64,000 bases of DNA, taken from positions 3,472,001 to 3,536,000 of the forward strand of contig NZ_BLWC01000001.1 of the NCBI RefSeq assembly GCF_013167895.1, in the 5' to 3' direction. Both the position numbers and the translations under genes were made by a program. Of the stretch, positions 54,666 through 64,000 are shown in pieces. The notes below the pieces were generated by a model. The model did not search any database and was not told the origin of the DNA. It saw only the letters and a list, made by a program, of their open reading frames with translations. Numbering within the stretch: the stretch's first letter is position 1; each line of letters begins with the position of its first letter. The DNA is from Streptomyces fulvorobeus (GTDB lineage Bacteria > Actinomycetota > Actinomycetes > Streptomycetales > Streptomycetaceae).

Positions 54666-55261
54666 GGCGGCGGCTACTCCTTGAACGATCGGACTGCGGA
54701 AGCGTACTCGGACTCTGCGGACGCGCGTGGCGAGCGCTGTGAAGCCGCCCCGAGCGTTGTCAGCGAGCTCAGGTTACCGAGCCGCGCACCCCGCCCCGCA
54801 CCCGACCCGCCCCCTATGGCACCCGGGGTCGGGCCGGCGGCCCGCGCGTGCGCCGATTCAGGCCCCGTCCGGATAACGCCGGTGATCAATTTCCGGGCGC
54901 GGCTCATTCCGCGCACATAATCCTCACGGTGGCCGACCGGTGATCAATTTCATTGACCATCGACCTGATACGCCCGTACGAGTGATCGATCTCCGAACGG
55001 CGTACGGAAACTCCACCATCCTGAATCCGGCAAAACGGGACGTTCGGCACCTTCGTCACGGGTTCTGACAGGTGTGACGCTCATGTTTCACCCCGGCCGC
55101 ACAGCCGCTCCGACCTGCGAATACCGCGTTCCGGAAGCCTTCCGCAGCACGATCCTGTTGCTGTTGTCAAGCCCCGAGATATGCCCTGACCTGCGAAAAC
55201 GCCATTCAGGAGAAGCTGTTCTCGTGTTACTCTGGATAGCCACGGAAGGGGTACCTGTCAC
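54666..55261. promoter_or_regulatory. 596-bp carD upstream region with repeats
   Basis: No gene is supportable here. CCGGTGATCAATTTC occurs exactly at 54879-54893 and 54937-54951, and a weaker GAGTGATCGATCTC at 54980-54993. Close to carD, GTTACTCTGG (near 55227) may form a -10 (TACTCT). The repeats may bind a regulator of carD or of the minus-strand lipoprotein gene. Confidence 0.5.
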
Positions 55262-55744
55262 ATGACGTTCAAGGTTGGCGACACCGTGGTCTATCCCCAT
55301 CACGGGGCCGCGCTGATCGAGGCTATTGAGACTCGTCAGATCAAAGGCGTGGACAAGACCTACTTGGTGCTCAAGGTCGCCCAGGGTGACTTGACGGTTC
55401 GTGTACCGGCGGACAACGCGGAGTTCGTCGGAGTGCGCGACGTGGTCGGGCAAGAGGGACTGGACCGGGTCTTCGAGGTGCTTCGCGCACCGTACGCAGA
55501 AGAGCCGACGAACTGGTCCCGGCGGTACAAGGCAAATCTGGAGAAGCTCGCCTCCGGCGATGTCATCAAGGTCGCGGAAGTGGTTCGCGACCTGTGGCGT
55601 CGGGAGCGCGAGCGCGGTCTCTCCGCAGGTGAAAAGCGCATGCTTGCCAAGGCCCGCCAGATTCTGGTGAGCGAGCTCGCTCTCGCGGAGAACACGAACG
55701 AAGACAAGGCCGAGGCCCTGCTCGACGAGGTCCTCGCGTCCTGA
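55262..55744 (+). CDS. carD: CarD-family RNA-polymerase-binding regulator
   Basis: 160 aa. N-terminal Tudor-like RNAP-interaction domain ([40 protein letters not shown]). C-terminal helical DNA-binding domain ([40 protein letters not shown]). It stabilises the open promoter complex. The length is the same as mycobacterial CarD (162). The bidirectional neighbour ispD begins 278 bp downstream. Confidence 0.95.
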   Translation: MTFKVGDTVVYPHHGAALIEAIETRQIKGVDKTYLVLKVAQGDLTVRVPADNAEFVGVRDVVGQEGLDRVFEVLRAPYAEEPTNWSRRYKANLEKLASGDVIKVAEVVRDLWRRERERGLSAGEKRMLAKARQILVSELALAENTNEDKAEALLDEVLAS

Positions 55745-56022
55745 ACCGGATCGCACCGGTCATATGAATGTGCCGTGGTGCCCGCTGACCAGCCGTATTC
55801 GCGCTGTGTCACCGGGCGCTGCGGCATGTTCAGCTCCCCTCAGGGAGCCTTTCATCAGCCGTTCTTCAACAGCTCAATTCAGCCATGCGCGCGCCCTGAG
55901 CGGCCGGTGAGGCTTGTCCGACCGGGGGTCACGGAAGGGGCCCGGTCGAGTCAAGCGTCCCGCCCGGCTCGCTGGGGCCATACCCATGTGGGCCGTGGAA
56001 ACAAACCTGCCGACGCTTCGGA

Positions 56023-56796
56023 GTGCAACCGATGTCACCGATGTCACCGACGCCTGACCAACCGCGCCCTCCCCGCACCGCCGCGGTGATCCCCGCCGCC
56101 GGCCGGGGCGTGCGTCTGGGGCCGGGTGCGCCCAAGGCGCTCCGGGCCCTGAGCGGGACCCCGATGCTGATCCACGCGGTCCGGGCCATGGCGGCGTCCC
56201 GCGCCGTCAGCCTGGTCGTCGTGGTGGCGCCCCCGGACGGCGCGCCCGAGGTGAAGAACCTTCTCGACGAACACTCCCTGCCCGAGCGCACGGACTATCT
56301 GGTCGTGCCCGGCGGCGGGACCCGCCAGCAGTCGGTGCGGCTCGGCCTCGACGCGCTGCCCGCCGACATCTCCGTCGTCCTGGTCCACGACGCGGCCCGC
56401 CCGCTGGTGCCGGTGGACACCGTGGACGCGGTGGTCGAGGCCGTACGCGACGGGGCGCCCGCCGTCGTACCGGCCCTGCCGCTCGCCGACACCGTCAAGG
56501 AGGTCGAGCCCGGAACCCCCGGCGAGCCGGAACCCGTGCTCGCCACTCCCGTACGCGCCCGGCTGCGTGCCGTGCAGACCCCGCAGGGCTTCGACCGCGA
56601 CACGCTGGTCCGCGCCCACGCGGCCTTCGCCCTCGACGGCGAGGGAGCCACCGACGACGCGGGCATGGTGGAGCAGCTCGGAGCGCCGGTCGTGGTCGTA
56701 CCCGGGCACGAGGAGGCGTTCAAGGTGACCCGGCCGCTCGACCTGCTGCTGGCCGAAGCGGTCCTCGCGCGCCGGAGGGCGAACGATGCGTTCTGA
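56023..56796 (+). CDS. ispD: 2-C-methyl-D-erythritol 4-phosphate cytidylyltransferase IspD
   Basis: MEP isoprenoid pathway, CTP transfer to MEP. Nucleotide loop [49 protein letters not shown] and [11 protein letters not shown] are the family motifs. 257 aa as read from GTG 56023, but ATG at 56032 or 56041 are also plausible because of the tandem ATGTCACCG repeat. It overlaps ispF by 11 nt. Confidence 0.95.
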   Translation: MQPMSPMSPTPDQPRPPRTAAVIPAAGRGVRLGPGAPKALRALSGTPMLIHAVRAMAASRAVSLVVVVAPPDGAPEVKNLLDEHSLPERTDYLVVPGGGTRQQSVRLGLDALPADISVVLVHDAARPLVPVDTVDAVVEAVRDGAPAVVPALPLADTVKEVEPGTPGEPEPVLATPVRARLRAVQTPQGFDRDTLVRAHAAFALDGEGATDDAGMVEQLGAPVVVVPGHEEAFKVTRPLDLLLAEAVLARRRANDAF

Positions 56797-57307
56797 GGTG
56801 CCGCCCGTTCCGGTGATCCCCCTGGTCGGGATCGGAACCGACATCCACGCGTTCGAAGAGGGCCGCGAGCTGTGGTGCGCGGGACTGCTGTGGGAGGGCG
56901 AGGGGCCGGGGCTGGCCGGCCACTCCGACGCGGACGTGGTCGCGCACGCCGCCTGCAACGCCCTGTTCTCGGCCGCCGGCCTCGGCGACCTGGGCCGGCA
57001 CTTCGGCACGGGGCGCCCCGAGTGGTCGGGCGCCTCGGGCGTCACGCTGCTCACCGAGGCGGCGCGGATCGTGCGGTCATCGGGGTACGAGATCGGCAAC
57101 GTGGCCGTACAGGTCGTCGGCGTACGCCCGAAGATCGGCAAGCGCCGCGAGGAGGCCCAGGAGATCCTGGCCGCCGCGGTGGGCGCCCCGGTCTCCCTCT
57201 CCGCCGCCACCTCGGACGGTCTCGGCTTCACGGGCCGCGGCGAGGGTCTCGCGGGCATCGCGACGGCCCTGGTCTACCGGGTCACGCCGCCCCCCGCGCA
57301 CGCCTGA
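56786..57307 (+). CDS. ispF: 2-C-methyl-D-erythritol 2,4-cyclodiphosphate synthase IspF
   Basis: 173 aa. Metal and substrate motifs: [13 protein letters not shown] (metal D-x-H), [30 protein letters not shown], and [17 protein letters not shown]. It forms the trimeric cyclase of the MEP pathway. The start overlaps ispD, so the two are coupled. A hairpin follows. Confidence 0.95.
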   Translation: MRSEVPPVPVIPLVGIGTDIHAFEEGRELWCAGLLWEGEGPGLAGHSDADVVAHAACNALFSAAGLGDLGRHFGTGRPEWSGASGVTLLTEAARIVRSSGYEIGNVAVQVVGVRPKIGKRREEAQEILAAAVGAPVSLSAATSDGLGFTGRGEGLAGIATALVYRVTPPPAHA

Positions 57308-57318
57308 CCGGGAATGGT

Positions 57319-57354
57319 CCTGGCGGGAGAACCCCGCGGAGGGTCCCCGCCAGG
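57319..57354 (+). terminator. terminator after ispDF
   Basis: CCTGGCGGG (57319-57327) and CCCGCCAGG (57346-57354), 11 bp past the ispF stop. The remaining bases to cysS (57355-57580) are G+C-rich with no gene seen. Confidence 0.65.
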
Positions 57355-57580
57355 GTGACGGACAGAGACCCAAGTCCGTATGCGTACCCGCCGGACGCGG
57401 GTGGCCCGGGGAAACCACTCCGGCGGGGCCCCGGACCATCCCGGACGGGCAGCGGGGCACCGGGGCGCCCCGGCCCAGGCCGTCCGCCGCGTGAGGACGC
57501 AGTCGGCGCCCGGGGACCGGGCGTCACGAGAACCCCCGCCGAGGACACGCGCACTGGTGCGGGCCCACTACCCTTGAGGG

Positions 57581-58981
<1,401 letters not shown>

Positions 58982-59014
58982 CAAGCCACTGGGCACCGGT
59001 CTGACCGGCGCAAA

Positions 59015-59042
59015 TGTGCCGCCCGGCGTTCCGGGCGGCACA
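59015..59042 (+). terminator. hairpin between cysS and rlmB
   Basis: Arms TGTGCCGCCCGG / CCGGGCGGCACA around CGTT, followed by CTTT; a terminator or attenuator ahead of rlmB. Confidence 0.75.
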
Positions 59043-59087
59043 CTTTCACTTGAAGACATATTTCTGAAGCAACGAAACAGGTAGGTC

Positions 59088-60044
59088 ATGGCCGGGAACA
59101 GCCAGCGCAAGAACCGCCGCACGTCCAACAAGAAGGGCATGCAGGTCGGCAGCGGTGGTCAGCGACGCCGTGGTCTCGAAGGCAGGGGACCGACGCCGCC
59201 CGCCGAGGCACGTAAGAAGCACAAGAAGAACCGCATCGCGACCGCCAAGGCCAAGCAGGCCGCGGTCCGCCGGCCGGCTCCCCGCCGCGGCGGCGCCAAG
59301 GGCGCGTCGGAGATGGTCGTCGGCCGCAACTCCGTGTTCGAGGCCCTGCGCGACGGCGTACCCGCGACGACCCTGTACGTCCAGCAGTACATCGACAACG
59401 ACGAGCGGGTGCGCGAGGCGCTCCAGCTCGCCGGCGCGCGCGGCAACATCAACCTGATGGAGGCCCCGCGCCCCGAGCTCGACCGGATGACGAACGGCCT
59501 GAACCACCAGGGCCTCGTCCTCCAGGTCCCGCCGTACGAGTACGCGCACCCGGAGGACCTGACCACCGCCGCGTACGACAACGGCGAGGACCCCCTGATC
59601 GTCGCCCTCGACGGCGTCACCGACCCGCGCAACCTGGGTGCGATCGTCCGTTCCGTGTCCGCGTTCGGCGGCCACGGCGTGGTCGTGCCGGAGCGCCGCG
59701 CGGCCGGGATGACGGCCGGTGCCTGGAAGTCCTCCGCCGGTACGGCCGCCCGTACCCCGGTCTCCCGTGTCACCAACCTGACGCGGGCCCTGGAGAGCTA
59801 CCAGAAGGCCGGGATCACGGTGGTGGGCCTGGCGGCCGACGGCGAGCACACCGTGGAGGACCTGGAGGCCCTCGCGGGTCCGGTCGTCATCGTGATCGGC
59901 AGCGAGGGCAAGGGTCTGGGCCGGCTCGTCGGCGAGACCTGCGACTACCGTGTGCGGATCTCCATGCCGGGCGGCGCCGAGTCGCTGAACGCCGGTGTCG
60001 CCGCGGGCATCGTGCTGTACGAGGTGGCGCGCCGCCGGGCGTGA
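59088..60044 (+). CDS. rlmB: 23S rRNA 2'-O-methyltransferase, RlmB/TrmH family
   Basis: 318 aa. A Lys/Arg-rich N-terminal extension of about 75 residues (NSQRKNRRTSNKKGMQ) is followed by the L7Ae/L30-like substrate domain (SEMVVGRNSVFEALRDGVPA) and the SPOUT knot: ALDGVTDPRNLGAIVRS, GAWKSSAGTA, IVIGSEGKGLGRL, RISMPGGAESLNAGVAAGI. It modifies G2251-equivalent in 23S rRNA in E. coli RlmB. It follows cysS (107 bp). Confidence 0.93.
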   Translation: MAGNSQRKNRRTSNKKGMQVGSGGQRRRGLEGRGPTPPAEARKKHKKNRIATAKAKQAAVRRPAPRRGGAKGASEMVVGRNSVFEALRDGVPATTLYVQQYIDNDERVREALQLAGARGNINLMEAPRPELDRMTNGLNHQGLVLQVPPYEYAHPEDLTTAAYDNGEDPLIVALDGVTDPRNLGAIVRSVSAFGGHGVVVPERRAAGMTAGAWKSSAGTAARTPVSRVTNLTRALESYQKAGITVVGLAADGEHTVEDLEALAGPVVIVIGSEGKGLGRLVGETCDYRVRISMPGGAESLNAGVAAGIVLYEVARRRA

Positions 60045-60074
60045 CCGCCCCGGGGCCCGGCCGGGCGGGGCACC

Positions 60075-60707
60075 TCAGGGAGCCTCGCCCGCCACCCCCG
60101 CCAGCCGCGCCCGCATCAGCGCGGCGATCGTGAACGCGTCGGTGATCCGGCCGTCGCCCACCATCGCCTCCGCCTCCGCGAACGGCACGGTGAGGCACCG
60201 GCGGATGCCCTCCGCCTTGTCCAGCGGGCCCGTACCGCTGATCCGTGCGGCGAACAACGACACGCGGTGGCTGGACAAACCCGTGTCGGGGTGCACCTCG
60301 CCGAGCGGGATCACCTCGTCCGGCACGGCGCCGATCTCCTCCCGGAGCTCCTTCGCCGCGTTCTCCTCGTCGGACAGCCCGGCCGTGCCGAAGCCGCGCG
60401 GCACCTCCCAGTGCCACGAGCGCGTGGAGTGCCGGAAGTGCTCGATGAGCACCACGTCGCCGTCCAGCAGGGGGAGCACCGCGCAGCCCTGCTCGGGGGT
60501 GGGACTCAGCGAGCGGATGTACGTCCCCCGTGAACCGTCGGGGAAGCGCACGGGATCGCGTACGAGCAGCATGTACGCGTCCTGGTGGAGCACACCGCCC
60601 GCCGCCGCGACCGCCGCGGGGTCGGTCAGGATCTCGATGCCGCCGGGTTCGTTGCGGAACAGTTCGGGGCGCTCCGCGCGCAGCTTCTCGTACCGCTGGT
60701 TGCTCAT
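60075..60707 (-). CDS. NUDIX hydrolase, ADP-ribose-pyrophosphatase-like
   Basis: 210 aa. The nudix box is present: GFGTAGLSDEENAAKELREEIG, a variant of the G-x5-E-x7-REUXEE-x-GU box with the core ELREEIG intact. Flanking elements are PLLDGDVVLIEHFRHSTRSW and PDTGLSSHRVSLFAARI. It likely hydrolyses a nucleoside-diphosphate-linked substrate. It converges with rlmB. Confidence 0.85.
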   Translation of the reverse strand: MSNQRYEKLRAERPELFRNEPGGIEILTDPAAVAAAGGVLHQDAYMLLVRDPVRFPDGSRGTYIRSLSPTPEQGCAVLPLLDGDVVLIEHFRHSTRSWHWEVPRGFGTAGLSDEENAAKELREEIGAVPDEVIPLGEVHPDTGLSSHRVSLFAARISGTGPLDKAEGIRRCLTVPFAEAEAMVGDGRITDAFTIAALMRARLAGVAGEAP

Positions 60708-60744
60708 GGGTCGGTGCTCCTCGTGAACGCTCCGCCGCCCGCTC

Positions 60745-62219
60745 CTACGGCGACTGCTGATCGGCCTGGCGCCTGGGCGGCTGTGTGCCCGTCTCCTCGA
60801 TCCGTCCTCCGTACGCCTTGAGGATCTTCGCCCAGTCCCTCTTTACACTGCCCAGTTGCAGCGAAGGCAATGTCAGGGAGTGCCCGAGTCCGCTGCGGGC
60901 CCCGTTGCCGCCACGGTCGAAGAACTCCAGCCGCATGCTGAGCGCTCCGGCGAACACCGTCGCCATCTGGAGCGATCCGGCGAGCAGCGACACCTCTTCG
61001 CCGGCCGTCACCTGAAGCGCGATGCCGGTGGATTCCAGGACCAGCGCCACCTTCATCTCACGCTGGAAGCCCCGCCCGCCCCCGCTCACCTTGCGTGCCG
61101 CCCGCAGCATGCCGCGGTGCAGCCGGGCGACGTCCGAGGTGCCCGAGCGGAACTCCTCCGGCGCGGGAATCCGGCCGTCGCGGAAGCTGCCGAGGACGAA
61201 GGCGTCCAGGGAGTTCACATAGGAGTGCCACTCCTCCGTGGTGCGCAGCCGCGTGATGTCCGCGAGGGACAGCGACCCGTAGGAGTTGGGCCCGTCCACC
61301 GCGCGGTGCAGGGCGTCGGCGAACAGGTCCCGCAGGAGGAGGCCGATCGTCTCGGGGTCGGTCTCCTGCGGGAGGATGTCGTCGCCGAGTTCCTGGAGGG
61401 CCGCCCGGGGCGGCGAGCCCGGCGGAGTCAGCGCCGTGATCCTGCTGACCTTCGGGATGCCCACGTTGTACAGCAGATCGATCAACTGCTTGGCGGGCAC
61501 GATGTGCCCGCCCTCCCGCAGGAGCCCGTGCCGCACCTCGGTGCCGGGCCGGGACAGGAACTCCTGGTAGACCGTCTCGCGGGTGATCGGTGTGTACAGG
61601 TCCTGCCGGACCGCCCAGGCGGCGAGGTCGGTGAGGATGCCCTCCTTCATGGCGCGGGCCTGTTTGACGGGGATGTTCAACTGCTTGGCCAGCGGGCCCG
61701 CCTCAAGCCGCTGGAGGGTGGGCAGCTGGCTGGAGAAGAACCGGCTGACCCCTTGCGTGGCCGCCCGGTTGGCGTCGTCGTCCCAGTCGAAGCGGGCCAG
61801 TGCGGGCTCCGCCTCGTCGGCGAGCAGCCGCCCCAGGCGCGGTGCACCTGTTCGTCGTACGTCCAGGCGAACCGTGCGGCCGGGTCGCGTTCGGTGTACA
61901 GGAAGGGGACGAGCGCCTGTTCGTTCAGCAGGCGTACGAACGCCTGGCGCTCGGCGGGTTCGGCGTCCGGCAGGTAGTTGGCGTACACGGCCTCGTTGTT
62001 GAGGAGGTACGCCCGGTTCACGATCAGCGTGCCGCTGTTCACCAGGGCGCGCCGCAGTTCCGCGGCGGCGGCGGCCACCTCGTCGGGGGTGCGGCCGGGC
62101 GGGGCGCCGGCCCGCTGCCGGGCCGGCGCGAGGTCTCCGGGCAGCCACTGGTTGTCCAGGGCCTGCGCCATCACCGGGTACCGGGTGAGGTCCTTGAGAG
62201 TCAGCAACTGTCCGGTCAT
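60745..62219 (-). CDS. uncharacterised actinobacterial protein, frameshifted
   Basis: About 490 aa when repaired. It starts at CAT 62217-62219 with MTGQLLTLKDLTRYPVMAQA. The first part ends around DEQVHRA; there the frame breaks. The rest (LADEAEPALARFDWDDDANR, FFSSQLPTLQRLEAGPLAKQ, FADALHRAVDGPNSYGSLSL, and C-terminal FDRGGNGARSGLGHSLTLPS) continues in the next frame to 60745. A missing base near 61831-61838 (CCCC on the plus strand) repairs it. I do not recognise the family; no signal peptide or membrane segment is evident. It neighbours the DoxX gene divergently. Confidence 0.7.
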
Positions 62220-62379
62220 GCATGCCTGCCCGTGTGAGAACTGGACGGTCCACCAGCGCTAGTTGACGTACGGAAGCCGGACGAAGGTTCCCGGGGACCC
62301 GAAGTTGGCCGGATCTTGACGGGTCTCGGACACTTCGGGCGTGTCAAGGCAGTGTCCTAAACAGACATCACTCGGTTAG

Positions 62380-64000
62380 ATGAGTGTGGACACCAGAACG
62401 CCTCGGTTCGACGAACAACCCGCCCTGAGCATGACCAAGGTGGACTGCGACCCCGCCCAGGTCATCGTCAACCACGCCAGCTTCCGGGTGCATCTCGCCC
62501 CGGGCCAGCGTGCTCGGCTGCTCGGTGGCGCCGCCGACACGGCCCGGATTCCCGCCATGAGCGGTGCCGCGGGCCGTCGCCGGAGGGCGCCCGTCGTCTG
62601 GAGCGGCCGGTCCGAGCCGGGTGACCCCGGCGCCGGCGGCCTCCTCCAGGCCGTACGCAACTCCACCGCGGGCCAGCTGGAGAGAGGGCTCGGCACCGAG
62701 CTCCCGGACGGTCGCGCGGCAGGCGCGACGCAGGTCATCCCGCGGCTCGAAGAGACGCAGCCCAATCCCCTGCTCACCGCCCCCCACCAGCAGGAACGGA
62801 CCGGCGCCGGCCCCCTGCTGCCCCCGATGCGCAAGGCCGTCGGCGCGTACGACGCGGGCGCGGACGACGCGGATGCGGACGACGGGTCCGACGACGACAC
62901 CCTCGCCGCCCGTGAACGGCGCCACGGCAACGACCCCGTACGGCACGCCTACTACCCGGGCCGCCGGATGAACCTCGGGGTCGTCCTGCTCCCGATGCGC
63001 GTCTTCCTCGGCTTCATCACCATCTACGCGGGCATGGGCAAGCTCTCCGACCCCGTCTACTTCGAGGGCGGCGACCGGGGCTCCATGGTCAAGTGGCTCA
63101 CCTCGCTGCACCCGTGGGCCCTCGCCGAACCCCTCCGCGACTTCGCGCTCTCCCACCCGGTCGGAGCCGGCCTCACGGTCGCCTTCCTCCAGGTCGTCGT
63201 CGGGGTACTGACCGTTTTCGGCCTCTGGCAGCGGGTGGCCGCCTCGGTGGGGGCGCTGCTCTCCGCGGCTCTCCTGGTCACGGTCAGCTGGCGCACCGTC
63301 GCCGCCTACGACGCGCCCGACATCATCTACCTGGCCGCCTGGAGCCCGTTGATCATCGCGGGCGCCCCCGTCTACTCCGTCGACGGGCGGCTCGCCGGGG
63401 AGGCGTGGCGCAAGCTCGGCCCGCGGTCCTCGATCTGGGAGCTGCGCGGGCGTGTGCTGCGTCGCGGCACGGTCATCGCCACGGTCGTCGTCGGCCTGAC
63501 CCTGCTGGTCGGCTCCCTGCTGGGCGGCGCGGTCCGCTCCAGCGAGGTGGTGACCGTACCGGGTCCGCACGACCACCCGACGAACCAGCTTCCCGGCTCC
63601 CCGCTTCCCCGGGAGTCCACCGGCAAGCGCCAGGCGTCCCGCACCCCGGAGGAGCGGCAGCCCGCGCCCTCCAGTTCCAGGGCCCCCACGGCGCCCTCGG
63701 CGGAGCGGACCGCGCCGGGTGCGGGGACCGTCCGTGAGACCGGTCGGACCGCGGCCGGTGCCGGGCAGCCCAGCCGGACGCAGGGAGCCACGCAGGAGCA
63801 GCAGCAGGCGCCTCCGCGGCAGACCACCCCGCAGGAGCAGCCCCCGACGACCAGTGCCGGACCGACGTCATCCGGCTCAACCGGTTCGGGGGGCTCGACG
63901 GGCGGTACGGACGGTGGCGGCACCACCGGCGGGACCACCGGCGGAGGCGGAGGCGGTGGCGGTGGCGGCGGCGCCCGCAATCCGATCGGCGGCCTGCTCG
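62380..64000 (+). CDS. DoxX-family membrane protein (C-terminus off the window edge)
   Basis: At least 540 aa from ATG 62380. The N-terminal 200 residues are cytoplasmic, Arg/Asp-rich and disordered (DAGADDADADDGSDDDTLAA). The DoxX core has four helices: NLGVVLLPMRVFLGFITIYA, GAGLTVAFLQVVVGVLTVFG, VGALLSAALLVTVSWRTVAA, DIIYLAAWSPLIIAGAPVYS. A fifth helix (GTVIATVVVGLTLLVGSLLG) and a long Ser/Gln/Gly-rich tail (GGGGGGGGGARNP region) reach the window end. It is divergent from the uncharacterised gene. DoxX proteins act in membrane redox processes in some species; the role here is unknown. Confidence 0.85.
   Translation, partial: MSVDTRTPRFDEQPALSMTKVDCDPAQVIVNHASFRVHLAPGQRARLLGGAADTARIPAMSGAAGRRRRAPVVWSGRSEPGDPGAGGLLQAVRNSTAGQLERGLGTELPDGRAAGATQVIPRLEETQPNPLLTAPHQQERTGAGPLLPPMRKAVGAYDAGADDADADDGSDDDTLAARERRHGNDPVRHAYYPGRRMNLGVVLLPMRVFLGFITIYAGMGKLSDPVYFEGGDRGSMVKWLTSLHPWALAEPLRDFALSHPVGAGLTVAFLQVVVGVLTVFGLWQRVAASVGALLSAALLVTVSWRTVAAYDAPDIIYLAAWSPLIIAGAPVYSVDGRLAGEAWRKLGPRSSIWELRGRVLRRGTVIATVVVGLTLLVGSLLGGAVRSSEVVTVPGPHDHPTNQLPGSPLPRESTGKRQASRTPEERQPAPSSSRAPTAPSAERTAPGAGTVRETGRTAAGAGQPSRTQGATQEQQQAPPRQTTPQEQPPTTSAGPTSSGSTGSGGSTGGTDGGGTTGGTTGGGGGGGGGGGARNPIGGLL

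Overview
The window is a chromosomal segment of a high-G+C actinomycete, almost certainly a Streptomyces. The evidence is the G+C-rich third codon positions, two mycothiol genes (mshA, mshD), and homologues of the Streptomyces regulators GlnR, Nur, RsiG and PhoR/PhoP. The gene order (ppk, mshD, secreted 5'-nucleotidase, two-component pair, glnR, sulfurtransferase, nur, rsiG, mshA, gpmA, phoU/phoRP, carD, ispD/ispF, cysS, rlmB) matches, from memory, the S. coelicolor core around SCO4145 to SCO4236.

Layout. 1-10.6 kb: ppk (cut by the window edge), mshD, a 5'-nucleotidase, a protease/response-regulator/kinase cluster, a LacI regulator and glnR. 10.8-18.9 kb: an alpha/beta hydrolase read in frame into a MoaD/ThiS-like protein, membrane proteins, a sulfur locus with a 26-aa leader peptide, nur and a YgfZ-like protein. 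19-23.5 kb: dtd, rsiG, an asparaginase, an Eis-like acetyltransferase, a truncated oxidoreductase and a tetR gene.

23,564-37,684 is a 14.1-kb Tn7/Tn5053-like transposon. Both ends are recognisable (inverted termini starting TGTGACTGAGCACG, repeated TTGTCAC transposase sites) and it is flanked by a 5-bp duplication, CCTCC. It carries tnsA, tnsB, a tnsC/tniB ATPase (frameshifted) and tniQ, then a translationally coupled type I restriction-modification operon (hsdM-hsdS-hsdR-xre) on the opposite strand, and a second tniQ at the far end. It sits 24 bp past the tetR stop codon with its tnsA end facing the gene, the geometry of Tn7 at glmS. This is the most interesting object in the window.

37.7-48 kb: an XRE regulator with a long operator palindrome, an HBHA-like protein, a DUF2516 protein, a receiver-PP2C phosphatase, an NlpC/P60 hydrolase, a methyltransferase, mshA, a YbjN protein, a lipoprotein, a likely toxin-antitoxin pair, and a 1-kb gene-poor stretch with hairpins and a 39-aa membrane protein. 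48-64 kb: gpmA, an MFS transporter, an 8-cysteine mini-protein, phoU / PHO box / phoRP, a lipoprotein, carD, ispDF, cysS, rlmB, a NUDIX enzyme, an uncharacterised protein and a DoxX protein cut by the window end.

Caution: six genes (5'-nucleotidase, FABP-like protein, asparaginase, tniB, methyltransferase, the 60.7-62.2 kb gene) each contain one frameshift that looks like loss of a single G or C in or next to a G/C run. That pattern points to sequencing error more than to six independent gene deaths, and it affects whether the transposon is read as functional. All functional calls come from sequence reading and remembered family knowledge; no database search was run.
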